Positions 39,425 through 48,892 of a DNA stretch of 64,000 nt are shown one piece after another. The position numbers and the translations under genes were made by a program. The notes beneath the pieces were generated by a model. It was not told the origin of the DNA. It worked only from the letters and a program-made list of their open reading frames with translations, and made no database searches. This DNA comes from Paenibacillus sp. P25 (GTDB lineage Bacteria > Bacillota > Bacilli > Paenibacillales > NBRC-103111). Location of the stretch: positions 8,235,501-8,299,500 of the forward strand of contig CP085629.1 in NCBI GenBank assembly GCA_024704175.1. The letters run 5' to 3'. Position 1 is the stretch's first letter; every line of letters starts with the position of its first letter.

Positions 39425-40363
39425 ATGAAAGTGTTGGTAACCGGCGCCGGAGGCTTTGTAGGCAAACATCTTATTAAAAATCTCAGGAATCGAAATCATG
39501 AGGTCATTGCTTTTGCATCAACTACTCGCGTGGATCCTGAAATTGGGGAGCTTCATGGTTTAGATCTAACAGGTACCGCTCATTTGCAGGATCTGTTGAA
39601 AACCCAAAAGCCGGATATCGTGTTTCATTTGGCGGCACAATCCAATGTGATGAAATCTTGGCAGCATCCTTCCGAGACGCTAAGAATCAACACTTTAGGG
39701 ACCCTTAATTTAATTCAGTCCCTTATTGAAGTTTGTCCGGATTGTAGGTTAATCAATGTTGGTTCAAGTGAAGAATACGGACTATCGGGTAAGGAAGGCA
39801 AACCTCTTACGGAAGAAATGGCTTGCCTTCCTCAAAACCCCTACTCCTTAAGCAAATTTACAGCAGGTCAGCTTGTACTTCAACTGGCCAAAAAACACCA
39901 GATCCAAGTCGTACATTTGAGACCATTCAACCATTTCGGACCGGGTCAAGAAGAGGGGTTCGTCATAAGTGATTTTGCTTCCCAAATAGCGAAAATCGAG
40001 AAGGGTTTGATTCCTCCCGTACTTCGGGTCGGGGACTTATCGGCACAAAGGGATTTTACCTTTATACACGATATTATTCATGCTTATACTTTAATAATAG
40101 AAAATCCTCTACCTAACGGCATATATAACATATGCTCAGGGATACCTCAAGCCATTCAAACGATTTTGGAGCAAGTGCTGCGAATGTCAAAGGTTAAAAT
40201 CGAAGTTGCAACCGATCCTAATAAATTAAGACCTTCTGAAGTACCGTACTTTGTTGGTTCTTCCAAAGCGCTTGAGCAAATTACAGGATGGAAGGTTGAG
40301 AGCGATTTTCTTCAAAGTTTGGAGATCACTTTAAATTGGTGGAGAGGCCGGGACAACTACTAA
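39425..40363 (+). CDS. rmd: GDP-4-dehydro-6-deoxy-D-mannose reductase
   Basis: A 312-residue SDR-family NAD-dependent enzyme: GAGGFVGKHLIKNL nucleotide site, FHLAAQSNVMKSW, SSEEYG and the catalytic YxxxK in NPYSLSK, with RPFNHFGPGQEEGFV typical of Rmd. Together with Gmd it makes GDP-D-rhamnose. RfbD-like or fucose-type reductases are alternatives, but the Gmd neighbour and the RPFNHFGPGQ block favour Rmd. It ends in a strong terminator. Confidence 0.88.
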   Translation: MKVLVTGAGGFVGKHLIKNLRNRNHEVIAFASTTRVDPEIGELHGLDLTGTAHLQDLLKTQKPDIVFHLAAQSNVMKSWQHPSETLRINTLGTLNLIQSLIEVCPDCRLINVGSSEEYGLSGKEGKPLTEEMACLPQNPYSLSKFTAGQLVLQLAKKHQIQVVHLRPFNHFGPGQEEGFVISDFASQIAKIEKGLIPPVLRVGDLSAQRDFTFIHDIIHAYTLIIENPLPNGIYNICSGIPQAIQTILEQVLRMSKVKIEVATDPNKLRPSEVPYFVGSSKALEQITGWKVESDFLQSLEITLNWWRGRDNY

Positions 40364-40370
40364 AGATACG

Positions 40371-40409
40371 AGCTGATAATAGCGCATTAGCCTGTTATCA
40401 GCTTTTTTA
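40371..40409 (+). terminator. Intrinsic terminator after gmd-rmd
   Basis: AGCTGATAA / TTATCAGCT hairpin followed by seven T. Confidence 0.9.
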
Positions 40410-40466
40410 CAGAGAGAATATAAACAAAAAAGAAAGGTTTGCTCCCCGCTGATCAACAAGGTTAAC

Positions 40467-40636
40467 TTATCTTGGGAAATAGGTCCCGTCCGGCCGGAGG
40501 CACACCAATTGACCATTCTCCAGGTTTTTACCAGGTTCATTTGGCGGTTTGCAGGAGAGCAAGGTTTCGAAAGTAATCAATTCCTGGCCTAATACTAACG
40601 GTTTGGAGTAAGGTTTTTTTGCAAGATTTTCTGCAT
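40467..40636 (-). CDS. RiPP precursor-like peptide, copy 1, frameshifted
   Basis: With one T added to the run at 40614-40620 (one A on the coding strand), an ATG at 40636 behind AAGGAG encodes 56 residues: a leader-like part with PYSKPLVL and ELITFETLLSC, then a tail KPPNEPG...VCLRPDGTYFPR. The YxxP element resembles the leader recognition motif bound by PqqD-like RRE domains. The peptide is clearly paralogous to the one at 51251: FETLLSCKPPN and CLRPDGTYFPR are shared. It sits alone on the minus strand, 6 kb from the modification operon. Too short for ordinary gene callers, and the indel hides it further. Confidence 0.65.
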
Positions 40637-40788
40637 TACAAACTCATCTCCTTAAAATAATTGTTTTAATACAAGTTTAGTATAAATATTAATTCATCTC
40701 TTAATCCATCGAATGGCGGAACAAAAAATGTAGAAATCAATCAAATTTTAATAAAGCGATCAATATGTTTGGTTGACGGAGGGTCTTT

Positions 40789-41208
40789 ATGCGATTGGTT
40801 GCAGTCATTTTATGGGCCGCATTGCTATTCGTGCTAACATGCAACATAAGTTTACATACTCTTTTTTATCGAAGAGTTTTTTTCTACATAAATCCCCACC
40901 CGAAATTCAGTGATTTGCTAATCTTTTCGGATATCTATGCCGTCCATTCAAACTGGCTTATTGTTAAACTCGGTCATTTTATTGGGTTCGCAATTATGGA
41001 CGCACTTCTGTTTAATTTGATTAAAAAACGGAAACTTTCTGCATTTTTAGCAGTATTAGTGGCTATACTTACAGAAATTTTGCAAATGTTCTTCTACCGC
41101 GATGGAAGGCTGTATGATATATTGATAGATTCAGCAGGGGTGATGTTAGCTTATCAATTAAGCAATTTTAGATTAAGAAAAATTCAGGGTCTTGAAAAGA
41201 AAGATTAA
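40789..41208 (+). CDS. VanZ-like membrane protein
   Basis: A 139-residue protein from ATG 40789 with GGAGGGTC upstream. Four hydrophobic segments and the VanZ-like blocks KLGHFIGFAIMDALL and EILQMFFYRDGRLYDILIDSAGV (in part). VanZ-like proteins are linked to glycopeptide (teicoplanin) tolerance in some bacteria, but most are of unknown role; here it accompanies an acyltransferase gene 35 bases downstream. Confidence 0.75.
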   Translation: MRLVAVILWAALLFVLTCNISLHTLFYRRVFFYINPHPKFSDLLIFSDIYAVHSNWLIVKLGHFIGFAIMDALLFNLIKKRKLSAFLAVLVAILTEILQMFFYRDGRLYDILIDSAGVMLAYQLSNFRLRKIQGLEKKD

Positions 41209-41242
41209 CCTAAAAGTTATCAATTAAGGGAGTAGGATATTT

Positions 41243-42439
41243 TTGGGGAGATATGAAGAGTTGGATTCCTTAAGAGGATTGGCATCCCTTACGGTTTTAA
41301 TTGGACATTGTTTACTATTATTTCCATATTTTGAAAATTCGTACGATCCAAATTTATGGTTCTTAAATGCTCTTCGATTTACACCTTTAAGTATTATATG
41401 GGCGGGGCACGAAGCCGTTATTTTATTTTTTATTCTCAGTGGGTTTGTTCTATCTTTACCGTACTATTATGGCAAGCAGCGACCTTACGTAATATTTATT
41501 ATAAGGCGTTTATTTCGTATATATCTTCCATACCTTTTCGTAATTTTGCTCGCTGTTTTAATGCGGTTCGTAATAACAATTCAAACTGATTTAAATTTAA
41601 GTAAATGGCTATATACTCTTTGGGATGAAGAAATAACTTGGAGATCAATCGTTAATCATGTCGTATTTATCGGTCACTATAATTCAAGGGTGTTTGATCC
41701 TGTAGTGTGGTCACTTATTGAAGAAATGAGAATATCAATCATATTCCCGCTACTTATGTTTCTTGTTATCCGATATAATTGGAAGATCAACGTAATTGCA
41801 TGTGTTGCCTGTTCAATAATGAGCAACTTACTTAACTATATAAGATGGCATTATTCGTTTCCTTTATTACCAACCTTATTAGGTTTCTTAAGTACAATTG
41901 AATGGATTCCCATGTTTATCATAGGAGCCTTGATTGCAAAAAATTTAAAAGTTATAATTGAAAAATTTAATCGTTTTCATTCGTGGTTCAAGGTTTTAAT
42001 TTTGGTTTTTGGAATTTTTTCTTATACATTCAATCACTGGATAACATTGAAAAGTAGCATAATAAATCAACAAATAGTACAAGATGCCTCTATTACTGTT
42101 GGAGCAATAATTTTTATTATTTGTGCAGTTTCATCAGGAAAAGCAAAACGATTGCTTTTATACAAACCGATCAATTATATCGGAAAAATATCCTATAGTA
42201 TCTACCTATTTCATATGGTAATTCTTTTAGGTTTAGTGCATCTTTTTATTAATTCAATACCCCTTTGGGTAATTTGGTTAATTACGTTGATAGGTACCTT
42301 AATCGTTTCAGCTTTATCGTATCGTTTTATTGAGATCCCATTAATTTCATTAGGCAAAAAATTAACGGGTGGAATGACTAAAAGAAAGACTATTGGAACC
42401 CAATCCGTAATGCATAGCAAAGAACCATCAAAAGTATAA
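41243..42439 (+). CDS. Integral membrane acyltransferase (OafA/YrhL type)
   Basis: 398 residues from a TTG at 41243 with GGGAG nine bases upstream. Family signature ELDSLRGLASLTVLIGH, then AGHEAVILFFILSGFVLSLP, RIYLPYLFVIL, WSLIEEMRISIIFPL and a C-terminal GKISYSIYLFHM. About ten membrane segments. Expected to move an acyl group to an extracytoplasmic glycan. It is AT-rich and ends at a long perfect hairpin shared with the convergent acyltransferase gene. Confidence 0.87.
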   Translation: MGRYEELDSLRGLASLTVLIGHCLLLFPYFENSYDPNLWFLNALRFTPLSIIWAGHEAVILFFILSGFVLSLPYYYGKQRPYVIFIIRRLFRIYLPYLFVILLAVLMRFVITIQTDLNLSKWLYTLWDEEITWRSIVNHVVFIGHYNSRVFDPVVWSLIEEMRISIIFPLLMFLVIRYNWKINVIACVACSIMSNLLNYIRWHYSFPLLPTLLGFLSTIEWIPMFIIGALIAKNLKVIIEKFNRFHSWFKVLILVFGIFSYTFNHWITLKSSIINQQIVQDASITVGAIIFIICAVSSGKAKRLLLYKPINYIGKISYSIYLFHMVILLGLVHLFINSIPLWVIWLITLIGTLIVSALSYRFIEIPLISLGKKLTGGMTKRKTIGTQSVMHSKEPSKV

Positions 42440-42451
42440 TTAGGTGTGGAT

Positions 42452-42516
42452 GAAACTAAAAAAGATCGCCGACTGCCTAGCCAATCAGGCTGTGTATGGC
42501 GATCTTTTTTAGTTTC
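42452..42516. terminator. Bidirectional terminator between convergent acyltransferase genes
   Basis: A 19-bp perfect inverted repeat (42452-42470 with 42498-42516), GAAACTAAAAAAGATCGCC and its complement. A-rich and T-rich outer arms give U-tails in both directions. Confidence 0.85.
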
Positions 42517-42556
42517 AAAGCTTAATATATAAAAAAGTTTCCTATAAGATCAATTA

Positions 42557-43732
42557 TCAGATAGCTTCATTTTGATTTTTTCCTCTTACAAAAATTCCAG
42601 CTGTTACCCTTGTTACAAGGGACCTCACTTTATCTGTTTTGGCCTCCGTCACGATTGAAATCAACCATGCGTACGATATTATAAGAATAAGCGTTAAGAT
42701 AAATAATCCGATATTGGCCACAGTGGGTTGCAATAAGTAACGTTCACCGATGAAAGATTTAATAAAGTTGTTGACTGGGTAATGAGTTAAATACAATGTA
42801 TAAGAAAAACCGGCCAATATCAGGCTTATCCTTCCAAATAATGAATTTTTAGTTAGATATTTACCGTTATAAAAAATGATGAAAGTGTATACTATTGCTG
42901 AAAATGTCAGTCCAACTATAAAATTAATTAAAAATGTTTTTTCCCTTCCGCTTAAAACCATCGCTGCAAAAAACATAAGTATCGGTGCAATGAGAAGCCC
43001 TATTTTGAGTATACTATTCTTAGGGATATTTATTCGTGGCAATAGGAGAACAACTGTACCTAGAAGCCATACTAAAAATAATAGCATTCCATTTTTGCCC
43101 AGCATAATCCCTATTATTATGGCTAAAATTCCATAAATTAATTTATTAAGGATTTTCTTTGAACTAAGGACAAGTACGATGCAAGGAAAAAGAATATAAT
43201 ACCAAAATTCATAGGATAGACTCCAAAGCGGTTCATTATGCCCGAATGGTATAAACGGAAAACCACGAAGACCTTGTAAGAAAAAAATGTTTGTTAGAAG
43301 GGTCTCCCAACTCATTTCACCTACAATCGCTTGGTCCCCATATAAAGCTATACTAAATATATTCCATATATAGATCAAAAGCAGGGCAGGTAAAAGAACG
43401 ATCCACAACCTAACAATTCTGTTGGTTAAGTATCGTTTCCATGACCATTCCCCTCTAATTATCAGTTTCAAGACACTAGCTGAAATAAAAAAGCCACTTA
43501 ATACAAAAAAAATCATTACCGCTTGATATCCTTTCGTACTTAGTAAGAAGAGTAACTGTATAAGAATATTTTTATGTTCCACCTGTTCATACTGAACAAA
43601 AAAGCCGGGTCTTAAGTGATGCAATAACACTGCTATTGAAGCCACTCCTCGAAAGAAATCCAAGTAATAAGATGCAAGACTGTCTTTGTTTATTAAGTTC
43701 ATACTTCTTTGAAGAATACGGTTTTCAAACAT
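42557..43732 (-). CDS. Integral membrane acyltransferase (acyltransferase 3 type)
   Basis: About 391 residues from ATG 43732 with GAGGAGGAAAC upstream; the open frame extends further upstream but without a site. Signature LDFFRGVASIAVLLHHLRPG, KGYQAVMIFFVLSGFFIS, LTNRIVRLWIVLLPALL, PLWSLSYEFWYYILFP and AGFSYTLYLTHYP. A perfect GATACAA-type palindrome lies about 70 bases upstream. It is the third membrane acyltransferase in the region, which suggests a heavily O-acylated polymer. Confidence 0.88.
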   Translation of the reverse strand: MFENRILQRSMNLINKDSLASYYLDFFRGVASIAVLLHHLRPGFFVQYEQVEHKNILIQLLFLLSTKGYQAVMIFFVLSGFFISASVLKLIIRGEWSWKRYLTNRIVRLWIVLLPALLLIYIWNIFSIALYGDQAIVGEMSWETLLTNIFFLQGLRGFPFIPFGHNEPLWSLSYEFWYYILFPCIVLVLSSKKILNKLIYGILAIIIGIMLGKNGMLLFLVWLLGTVVLLLPRINIPKNSILKIGLLIAPILMFFAAMVLSGREKTFLINFIVGLTFSAIVYTFIIFYNGKYLTKNSLFGRISLILAGFSYTLYLTHYPVNNFIKSFIGERYLLQPTVANIGLFILTLILIISYAWLISIVTEAKTDKVRSLVTRVTAGIFVRGKNQNEAI

Positions 43733-43793
43733 TAAGTTTCCTCCTCTTGTTATAACCTGCTTTATTCCAATACTTAATGTCCCACACATCAAT

Positions 43794-43808
43794 GATACAA
43801 AATGTATC
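43794..43808. promoter_or_regulatory. GATACAA-type operator ahead of the minus-strand acyltransferase
   Basis: GATACAAAATGTATC, perfect arms. Confidence 0.7.
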
Positions 43809-43856
43809 AATAATTATGCAACATATTTTATTTCGTCTAGATCGTTCCCAAAAAAT

Positions 43857-43886
43857 AGAACCGCTTGCTTGGGAACAAACGGTTCT
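43857..43886 (-). terminator. Intrinsic terminator of paralogue 2 of the glycoside-hydrolase-like gene
   Basis: AGAACCG / CGGTTCT outer arms; on the minus strand the stem is followed by a T-run (A-run at 43850-43855 on the plus strand). Confidence 0.7.
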
Positions 43887-43901
43887 ATAAAAGTTGCTTA
43901 T

Positions 43902-46721
43902 TTACTTCAGTGGCCAAAGTGCACCACGGACATCATAATTCCATTGAGGAAATCGTGTCTTAATTCCGTCGCTTTCTAATTCGATTTTAACTCCATCCCC
44001 ATTTTTAAAATTAGGAAGATCCAATATGCCCATAAGATTTTCTTTTACATCAACAACCAGCTGGTTTCGGCCATTATTATCAGGGGCAACAAGTTCTCGT
44101 GTCTGGCTTGCACTTGCCCAATAAAGTGAGATATAGTGCGGTCTAGCATAATTATTGGAATACCTTAATACTAAATCATAAGGTTTCCCAGCCTCAAGCA
44201 GAACGGAACCCTTAGTAGGTTGGCCACAGGCATCTATGATATTGGTTCCATTGATATAAAGTTCCGTCTTGCAGCTATCAGAATCTATGATAAAAGTATA
44301 GTTCTCTGAGTATTTTGGAACAACAGTACCCGTCCAACTCCAGGAACCTCTGGTTGGAGACATTTCCCCAGAATCTTTACTGATACTTACTAGTTGGAGG
44401 TTGCGTGATGTCAGTGGAGCTGCATTAAATTGATTTTCCGGGAAACTTTCTTCTTTGAAGGTTCCGGTCGAACGGATTGGATACGGCCCCCAACTAATGG
44501 TTGCTTTCCCTGACACATTAGGAGTAAACGACAAGAGCGCTCCATTTGTAGTTTTAACGAGCTTAGGGTTGGAAATGATAGGCCCTTGGTTATCCTCTTC
44601 AATAATTAAAAATCTAGGGTAGTCCAAGGTTTCTAACTGGACTGTCAATGTGGTTGGTGTAACCTGTAAGACCGGAACACTGACTTTCATGTCGGTGATG
44701 GGATCATATGCATACACCTTCGCATTCGTTCCTTTAATATTGGATAATGTCAGTTCGAAATTTTCCGGTGGCATATCATACCGAGTTGGATCCAGTTGTT
44801 CCTTGGAAGAGTCCCACGTACGAGTCATATCCCTTGTTATTATATAATATCCGATTGCAAATTTATTGCTATCCAGTTGAAATGGAAGAACGGCAAAGTC
44901 CTCCCGATTGTAGACGTCCGGATGAGCATCAGTACCGTCACCTTTAAACACAAGACGTGGTTGCGGTTCTTCCAAACTATCCACTTTCAATGGTCGAGGA
45001 TTGTCTATGGAGACACCAGTTTTCATTAACCTTACGATATTTGTCAAGGCGACGAGCTGAGGACCGATTTTTTCCCTGACTGAATCAGTTAAGATATACT
45101 TATTCTTCTTCAATTCCTCAAAAAAAGCATCCGGCAGTACGCCATAAGCAAGGTCTCCGCCTTTCGCAGCATAGACTTCTGCAGTTTTAAGACCTTTATG
45201 GCTATAGAATGTAAAAATTCTTAGTAACGATTTTGCCCCCATTCTTTGCATTATGTCAATAAGGTTTGCATTTTTGGAGTCCACCATTGCCGCGGCCATC
45301 AGGTCTTGTGCAAAGTTAAGCCGGTTTAAATTCGTTTCGGTCATCCATACTTCCGCCGGCTTTCCATTACCCGGGTTAGAGTATCGATAATGGTCGCTCC
45401 ATGGGCCTGGAAAGGGCTGAAGATCCCTCACGGTAAATTCCGTTTTGTAACCATAAAACCAATGCTCCGGAAAATAGGCCAAATGTTCAGGCACATAATG
45501 TTCTGTATCGAGTATGCCAGTTGCACCATAAGTTACATTCTTGGATAGGCTACTCTCATTTATAGGTGAATAGCCAGTATAGGGGTGTCGGCTGAATCCA
45601 GCTTGACCCTCCCACATGATTTTACCATTCTCCCAAGGCCTTTGATTGGAGAAGCCGCTAATAACCTTCACGCCCGGAAGCTTGTTTTCTGGTAGGGAAA
45701 CATATTGTGCCGTCTTCGGTAGAAGAACCTCAAAACCGGTTGTCGTCTGGCCTCCAGACGTATAGCTGAGTGGCTTGGCAAAGTTAAGTGGGGGATTGTA
45801 ATATTGATTGATATCCAAAAAATGACTGCCGAAGGTCATTTCATTCCATACTTCGAGGTCGAAGCCTGCGTCCGAAGCATCGTTAGTCCCGAGGACATTT
45901 TTGGCAAAGGTTGTGACCGTTTTTACATACTTCATCCATCCGTTCAAAGTTTCCAGCGCGGCTGGATTTTGGGTGCCATCTGCAAATTGTTGACCGGAGA
46001 TAGGTTGGTATTTAAGCTGAACAAGAGTTATGGAGCCAGGTTCCAAGTCCTTTGGAAGCGGAGCGGAAAGCTCGCATCGTCCGGAAGCGCTATCTACCGA
46101 AGTAATGATAGGGTACATGGTTTGATAAGCCATCCTGGTAAGTCCGGTATATTTGGGGCGAATGCCTGCGGTCGATTCCACATAAATCTCCCTGGATCCC
46201 GCTTTAGCGCTTTTGATAAGCTTCGTATCAAAATTTTTGTAAGGCGATGGACCGGCTGAATTGGCGTTAAGCAGGAGAAGTGGGCGGATATTATTGTTTT
46301 TTAATGCAGTTAAAACCTTAATAAGGTTTTGTTCCTGCTGGGGAATGAATTTGGAATCGTCTTCGAAACTAAGATTCCCCCAGTTGAACTCCACCCGGGC
46401 TGAACGAATCCCGGCTTCTGCCAATACTTTAGCCGTTGCTTCCGCTTCCTGTGCAGTTACATTAAAGTTGATACCCAATGTTTCGAGAAAACGCCCCGCG
46501 TCCCAAGTATCCATGTAAGATCTCCAAGGAGCGCTATAAAAAGAACGCGTGCCAAATTGAATCTCCTGCTGGCTCCAATCAACATAAGGCCTATCAAGAG
46601 AAGCGGCCGATGCCCGCCCGGAAGGCCCATGGCGTAAATAATCGCTATCGGTCATGCATGTGCCCGCTAACAGCAAAGAGGCTACTAGCAGTTTTGTTGC
46701 CTTTGATACAATTCGGTTCAT
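43902..46721 (-). CDS. Secreted glycoside-hydrolase-like protein with PA14-type domain (paralogue 2)
   Basis: 939 residues from ATG 46721 with GGAGGGAAAG upstream, unbroken. A basic N-terminus and hydrophobic run (LLVASLLLAGT) with a likely signal-peptidase site at ASA-ASLDRPY mark it as exported. Clan GH-A-like catalytic residues: acid/base Glu in DLEVWNEMTF (near 290) and nucleophile Glu in EVWMTETNLN (near 460). A PA14-like domain follows near residues 800-880 (VPKYSENYTFIIDSDSCK, LLEAGKPYDLVLRYS). It is homologous over its full length to the protein at 29508. The pair may trim or release the EPS. Two palindromes lie in the divergent region upstream. Confidence 0.85.
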   Translation of the reverse strand: MNRIVSKATKLLVASLLLAGTCMTDSDYLRHGPSGRASAASLDRPYVDWSQQEIQFGTRSFYSAPWRSYMDTWDAGRFLETLGINFNVTAQEAEATAKVLAEAGIRSARVEFNWGNLSFEDDSKFIPQQEQNLIKVLTALKNNNIRPLLLLNANSAGPSPYKNFDTKLIKSAKAGSREIYVESTAGIRPKYTGLTRMAYQTMYPIITSVDSASGRCELSAPLPKDLEPGSITLVQLKYQPISGQQFADGTQNPAALETLNGWMKYVKTVTTFAKNVLGTNDASDAGFDLEVWNEMTFGSHFLDINQYYNPPLNFAKPLSYTSGGQTTTGFEVLLPKTAQYVSLPENKLPGVKVISGFSNQRPWENGKIMWEGQAGFSRHPYTGYSPINESSLSKNVTYGATGILDTEHYVPEHLAYFPEHWFYGYKTEFTVRDLQPFPGPWSDHYRYSNPGNGKPAEVWMTETNLNRLNFAQDLMAAAMVDSKNANLIDIMQRMGAKSLLRIFTFYSHKGLKTAEVYAAKGGDLAYGVLPDAFFEELKKNKYILTDSVREKIGPQLVALTNIVRLMKTGVSIDNPRPLKVDSLEEPQPRLVFKGDGTDAHPDVYNREDFAVLPFQLDSNKFAIGYYIITRDMTRTWDSSKEQLDPTRYDMPPENFELTLSNIKGTNAKVYAYDPITDMKVSVPVLQVTPTTLTVQLETLDYPRFLIIEEDNQGPIISNPKLVKTTNGALLSFTPNVSGKATISWGPYPIRSTGTFKEESFPENQFNAAPLTSRNLQLVSISKDSGEMSPTRGSWSWTGTVVPKYSENYTFIIDSDSCKTELYINGTNIIDACGQPTKGSVLLEAGKPYDLVLRYSNNYARPHYISLYWASASQTRELVAPDNNGRNQLVVDVKENLMGILDLPNFKNGDGVKIELESDGIKTRFPQWNYDVRGALWPLK

Positions 46722-46764
46722 CCACTTTCCCTCCAAATTTTTTTGTTTGTAGTATGGTTAGATA

Positions 46765-46793
46765 TTGACATGATACATATTGTATACTAAAGT
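46765..46793 (+). promoter_or_regulatory. Promoter with operator in its spacer, for the RiPP-like operon
   Basis: TTGACA (46765-46770), a 17-base spacer containing GATACATATTGTATA (46772-46786), then TAAAGT (46788-46793). It faces the operon beginning at 46842. Confidence 0.7.
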
Positions 46794-46805
46794 GAAGATA
46801 ATATC

Positions 46806-46820
46806 GATACAAAATGTATC
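46806..46820. promoter_or_regulatory. GATACAA-type operator, perfect arms
   Basis: GATACAAAATGTATC, 34 bp centre to centre from the copy in the promoter spacer and just ahead of the first gene's ribosome binding site. Confidence 0.75.
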
Positions 46821-46841
46821 CTTTCAAAAATGGAGGACAAT

Positions 46842-47800
46842 ATGGTTATCCCTTTGCTCCAGTCTTTATATGATCCGAGAGGCCCGATTTCTTTAAGTGA
46901 CGCTCAATATGAGGATATCCTTAAAGACATAGAGATATTCTCCCTATCTTCCCAAGTCTACCATCTAATAGGGGATAGGGATATCGGTCGAATGCCAGAA
47001 TTTTTTGTTAAAAGATTGAACGACAAATATGTCAAAGGTATGCATCAGAACCTATTTATGAGACATAAGGAGCAGGAAAAGATTAACAGGCTCGAGTCTA
47101 AAGGACTATCTGTTATTCCTTTAAAAGGAGTTCATTTCGCTGAGCGTTATTTCGGCCATTTTGCGGCAAGAGTAAGCGGCGACATTGATTTGCTCGTTCC
47201 TGTATCCGAGCTTCAGCAAGCTATTGCATGCGTCGAAGGTTTAGGATATACCTTTGAAATTATCAAGGATCACCATGCCAGGCTTCATGATAAGAACGGA
47301 CTCATGGTGGAACTGCATTGGACGCTGGATAAGCAGCACTGGTCCGATCTCCATGTCGAGCCTTTCTGGCAAAAGGCCGAGCCCCTCAAAGATTACCGCT
47401 ATGTCAAGCAGCTTTCGGACCTGCATACGTTTTATTTTATTTGCCTACACGGGGCAAGGCATCAAATGGACTCCATGCGCTACGTCCTGGATATTGTCCA
47501 AATGATTCACAGTGCGGCCCGAAGCTCGATTACAAGGAACTGATGGAACAGGCGGCCTATGACAAGACTTACAAAAGAATTCAAGCCGTGCTTTCCATTG
47601 TGTACCAGCAGTTTCCGCATTTGCAGGAACTGAAACCTCTGCCTTTCGAGATGATCGAAACCCACTGGAATTACAACGTCATTAGGGATGCAAAGCTGGG
47701 AGTCCGCAAGAAGGATTATTTCTTGTATAAGTTTTTCTTCAAGCACCTGATCTTCGATACCTTAAGACATCAAATGAAGTCATTGCGCAGAGCTTATTGA
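46842..47800 (+). CDS. Nucleotidyltransferase-family protein of a RiPP-like operon, frameshifted
   Basis: About 319 residues from ATG 46842 with TGGAGGA upstream; the ATG at 46830 contains that site. The nucleotidyltransferase-like core is KGLSVIPLKGVHFAERYFG and RVSGDIDLLVPVSEL, with the GDID metal motif, followed by VELHWTLD. Proteins of this kind accompany paeninodin-type lasso peptide clusters. A base is missing near 47505-47512; repaired, QCGPKLDYKELMEQAAYD continues the frame. First gene of an operon with HPrK-like, RRE, peptidase and ABC exporter genes. Confidence 0.82.
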
Positions 47801-47831
47801 TCATTATTCATATGAGAACGAGGGATTGGAA

Positions 47832-48626
47832 ATGACAAACCGTTTTATTACCCGGATTGCCGAGCACACCTTGGTTTTGACAACGGAATCCGAATTCGTT
47901 AAAGAATTTATTTGCCAGAAGTACGGTGCAAGACCTCTTGACGACTCGCTAAAGCCGGAGGCCGACTTGGTTGTTTTCATTCAAGAAGGCTACGGAGCAC
48001 CGTTTGAGAATTATGATGTGGAGGTTACCGCCACCGATGAATCGATTGTTTATAAGCGGACCGATTATTTGATCGAGGCGGATAAAGAATACCGGACGGC
48101 CCGCTTGGAAGTGCACGATGATTTCGCATTAAAGCATGCGATGGTGAATCTGTACAGCGCATACATAACCCAAAGGCAGTGGGGGCTCCTTATTCATTCC
48201 TCCTGTTTGCTGGAACGCAATCAAGCCTATTTGTTCGCAGGGCACTCCGGAGCCGGTAAATCTACCGTTGTGCAATTGTCGCAGCCTAGACCGATTTTGT
48301 CCGACGAAGCAACGATCGTAAAGATTACCGAGGAAGAAGTTGTGATATACAATTCGCCTTTCCGAAGCGATACGGATTTACCTGATATTCCGGGTACTTA
48401 TCCGCTGACTGCGATCCAGATTCTACGCCAATCTCCGGATAACCGCAGGCTCCGCATGGGAGGCATGGAAGGGATTCAACAGGTATTGAAACGCGTATTT
48501 TACTGGGCGCATGATCCGGAAGAAACGAAGAAGGTATTTCGGATGTGCAGGCTCTTAGCTGAAAAAGTTCCTGTTTATGAGCTGTTTTTTCAAAAAAATG
48601 ATACGTTTTGGGAGGAAATTTCATGA
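47832..48626 (+). CDS. HPr kinase-like protein of a RiPP-like operon
   Basis: 264 residues from ATG 47832 (GGGATTGG upstream). An N-terminal variable domain is followed by a P-loop AGHSGAGKST and a downstream LSDEATIVK segment with the acidic residues found in HPrK-type kinases. In paeninodin-like clusters an HPrK-like enzyme phosphorylates a C-terminal Ser of the precursor. The precursors found here end in TYFPR, with no terminal Ser, so another target residue, or another reaction, must be assumed. The stop overlaps the next start. Confidence 0.82.
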   Translation: MTNRFITRIAEHTLVLTTESEFVKEFICQKYGARPLDDSLKPEADLVVFIQEGYGAPFENYDVEVTATDESIVYKRTDYLIEADKEYRTARLEVHDDFALKHAMVNLYSAYITQRQWGLLIHSSCLLERNQAYLFAGHSGAGKSTVVQLSQPRPILSDEATIVKITEEEVVIYNSPFRSDTDLPDIPGTYPLTAIQILRQSPDNRRLRMGGMEGIQQVLKRVFYWAHDPEETKKVFRMCRLLAEKVPVYELFFQKNDTFWEEIS

Positions 48627-48892
48627 GTACGCAATTTAAACGCAGCATGAACGTCGAGGCTTTGGAAGTGGAGCAAGAGTGGCTGATTCTGAATGCAGAT
48701 CAGTATACCGTAACGAAACTGAATGAAGTGGGCGGATTATGCTGGTCTTTGCTTAAGGAACCGAGAACCGTGGACGCACTTGCTTCCGAACTGCAAAACC
48801 ATTATGAAATTACAGCGGAAGAAGCGGAGAGTGACGTAGAGACGTTCCTTTCCGAGCTTATGCAATTGGGTCTTGTGGAACATGCAAGCTAA
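48623..48892 (+). CDS. PqqD-family RiPP recognition element (RRE) protein
   Basis: An 89-residue stand-alone PqqD-like winged helix: LNADQYTVTKLNEVGGLCW, then SLLKEPRTVDALASELQNHY and VETFLSELMQLGLVE. These proteins bind leader peptides and present them to modifying enzymes. Start ATG with GGGAGGAAA upstream, and it overlaps both neighbours. The YxxP-type leaders at 40467 and 51251 are the natural candidates for its ligand. Confidence 0.87.
   Translation: MSTQFKRSMNVEALEVEQEWLILNADQYTVTKLNEVGGLCWSLLKEPRTVDALASELQNHYEITAEEAESDVETFLSELMQLGLVEHAS

Noticed and set aside
40669..40683. ATAC...GTAT repeat ahead of precursor copy 1 as another operator
   Set aside because: The spacing between arms is two bases longer than in all other copies, so it is not counted, although it lies in a suggestive place.
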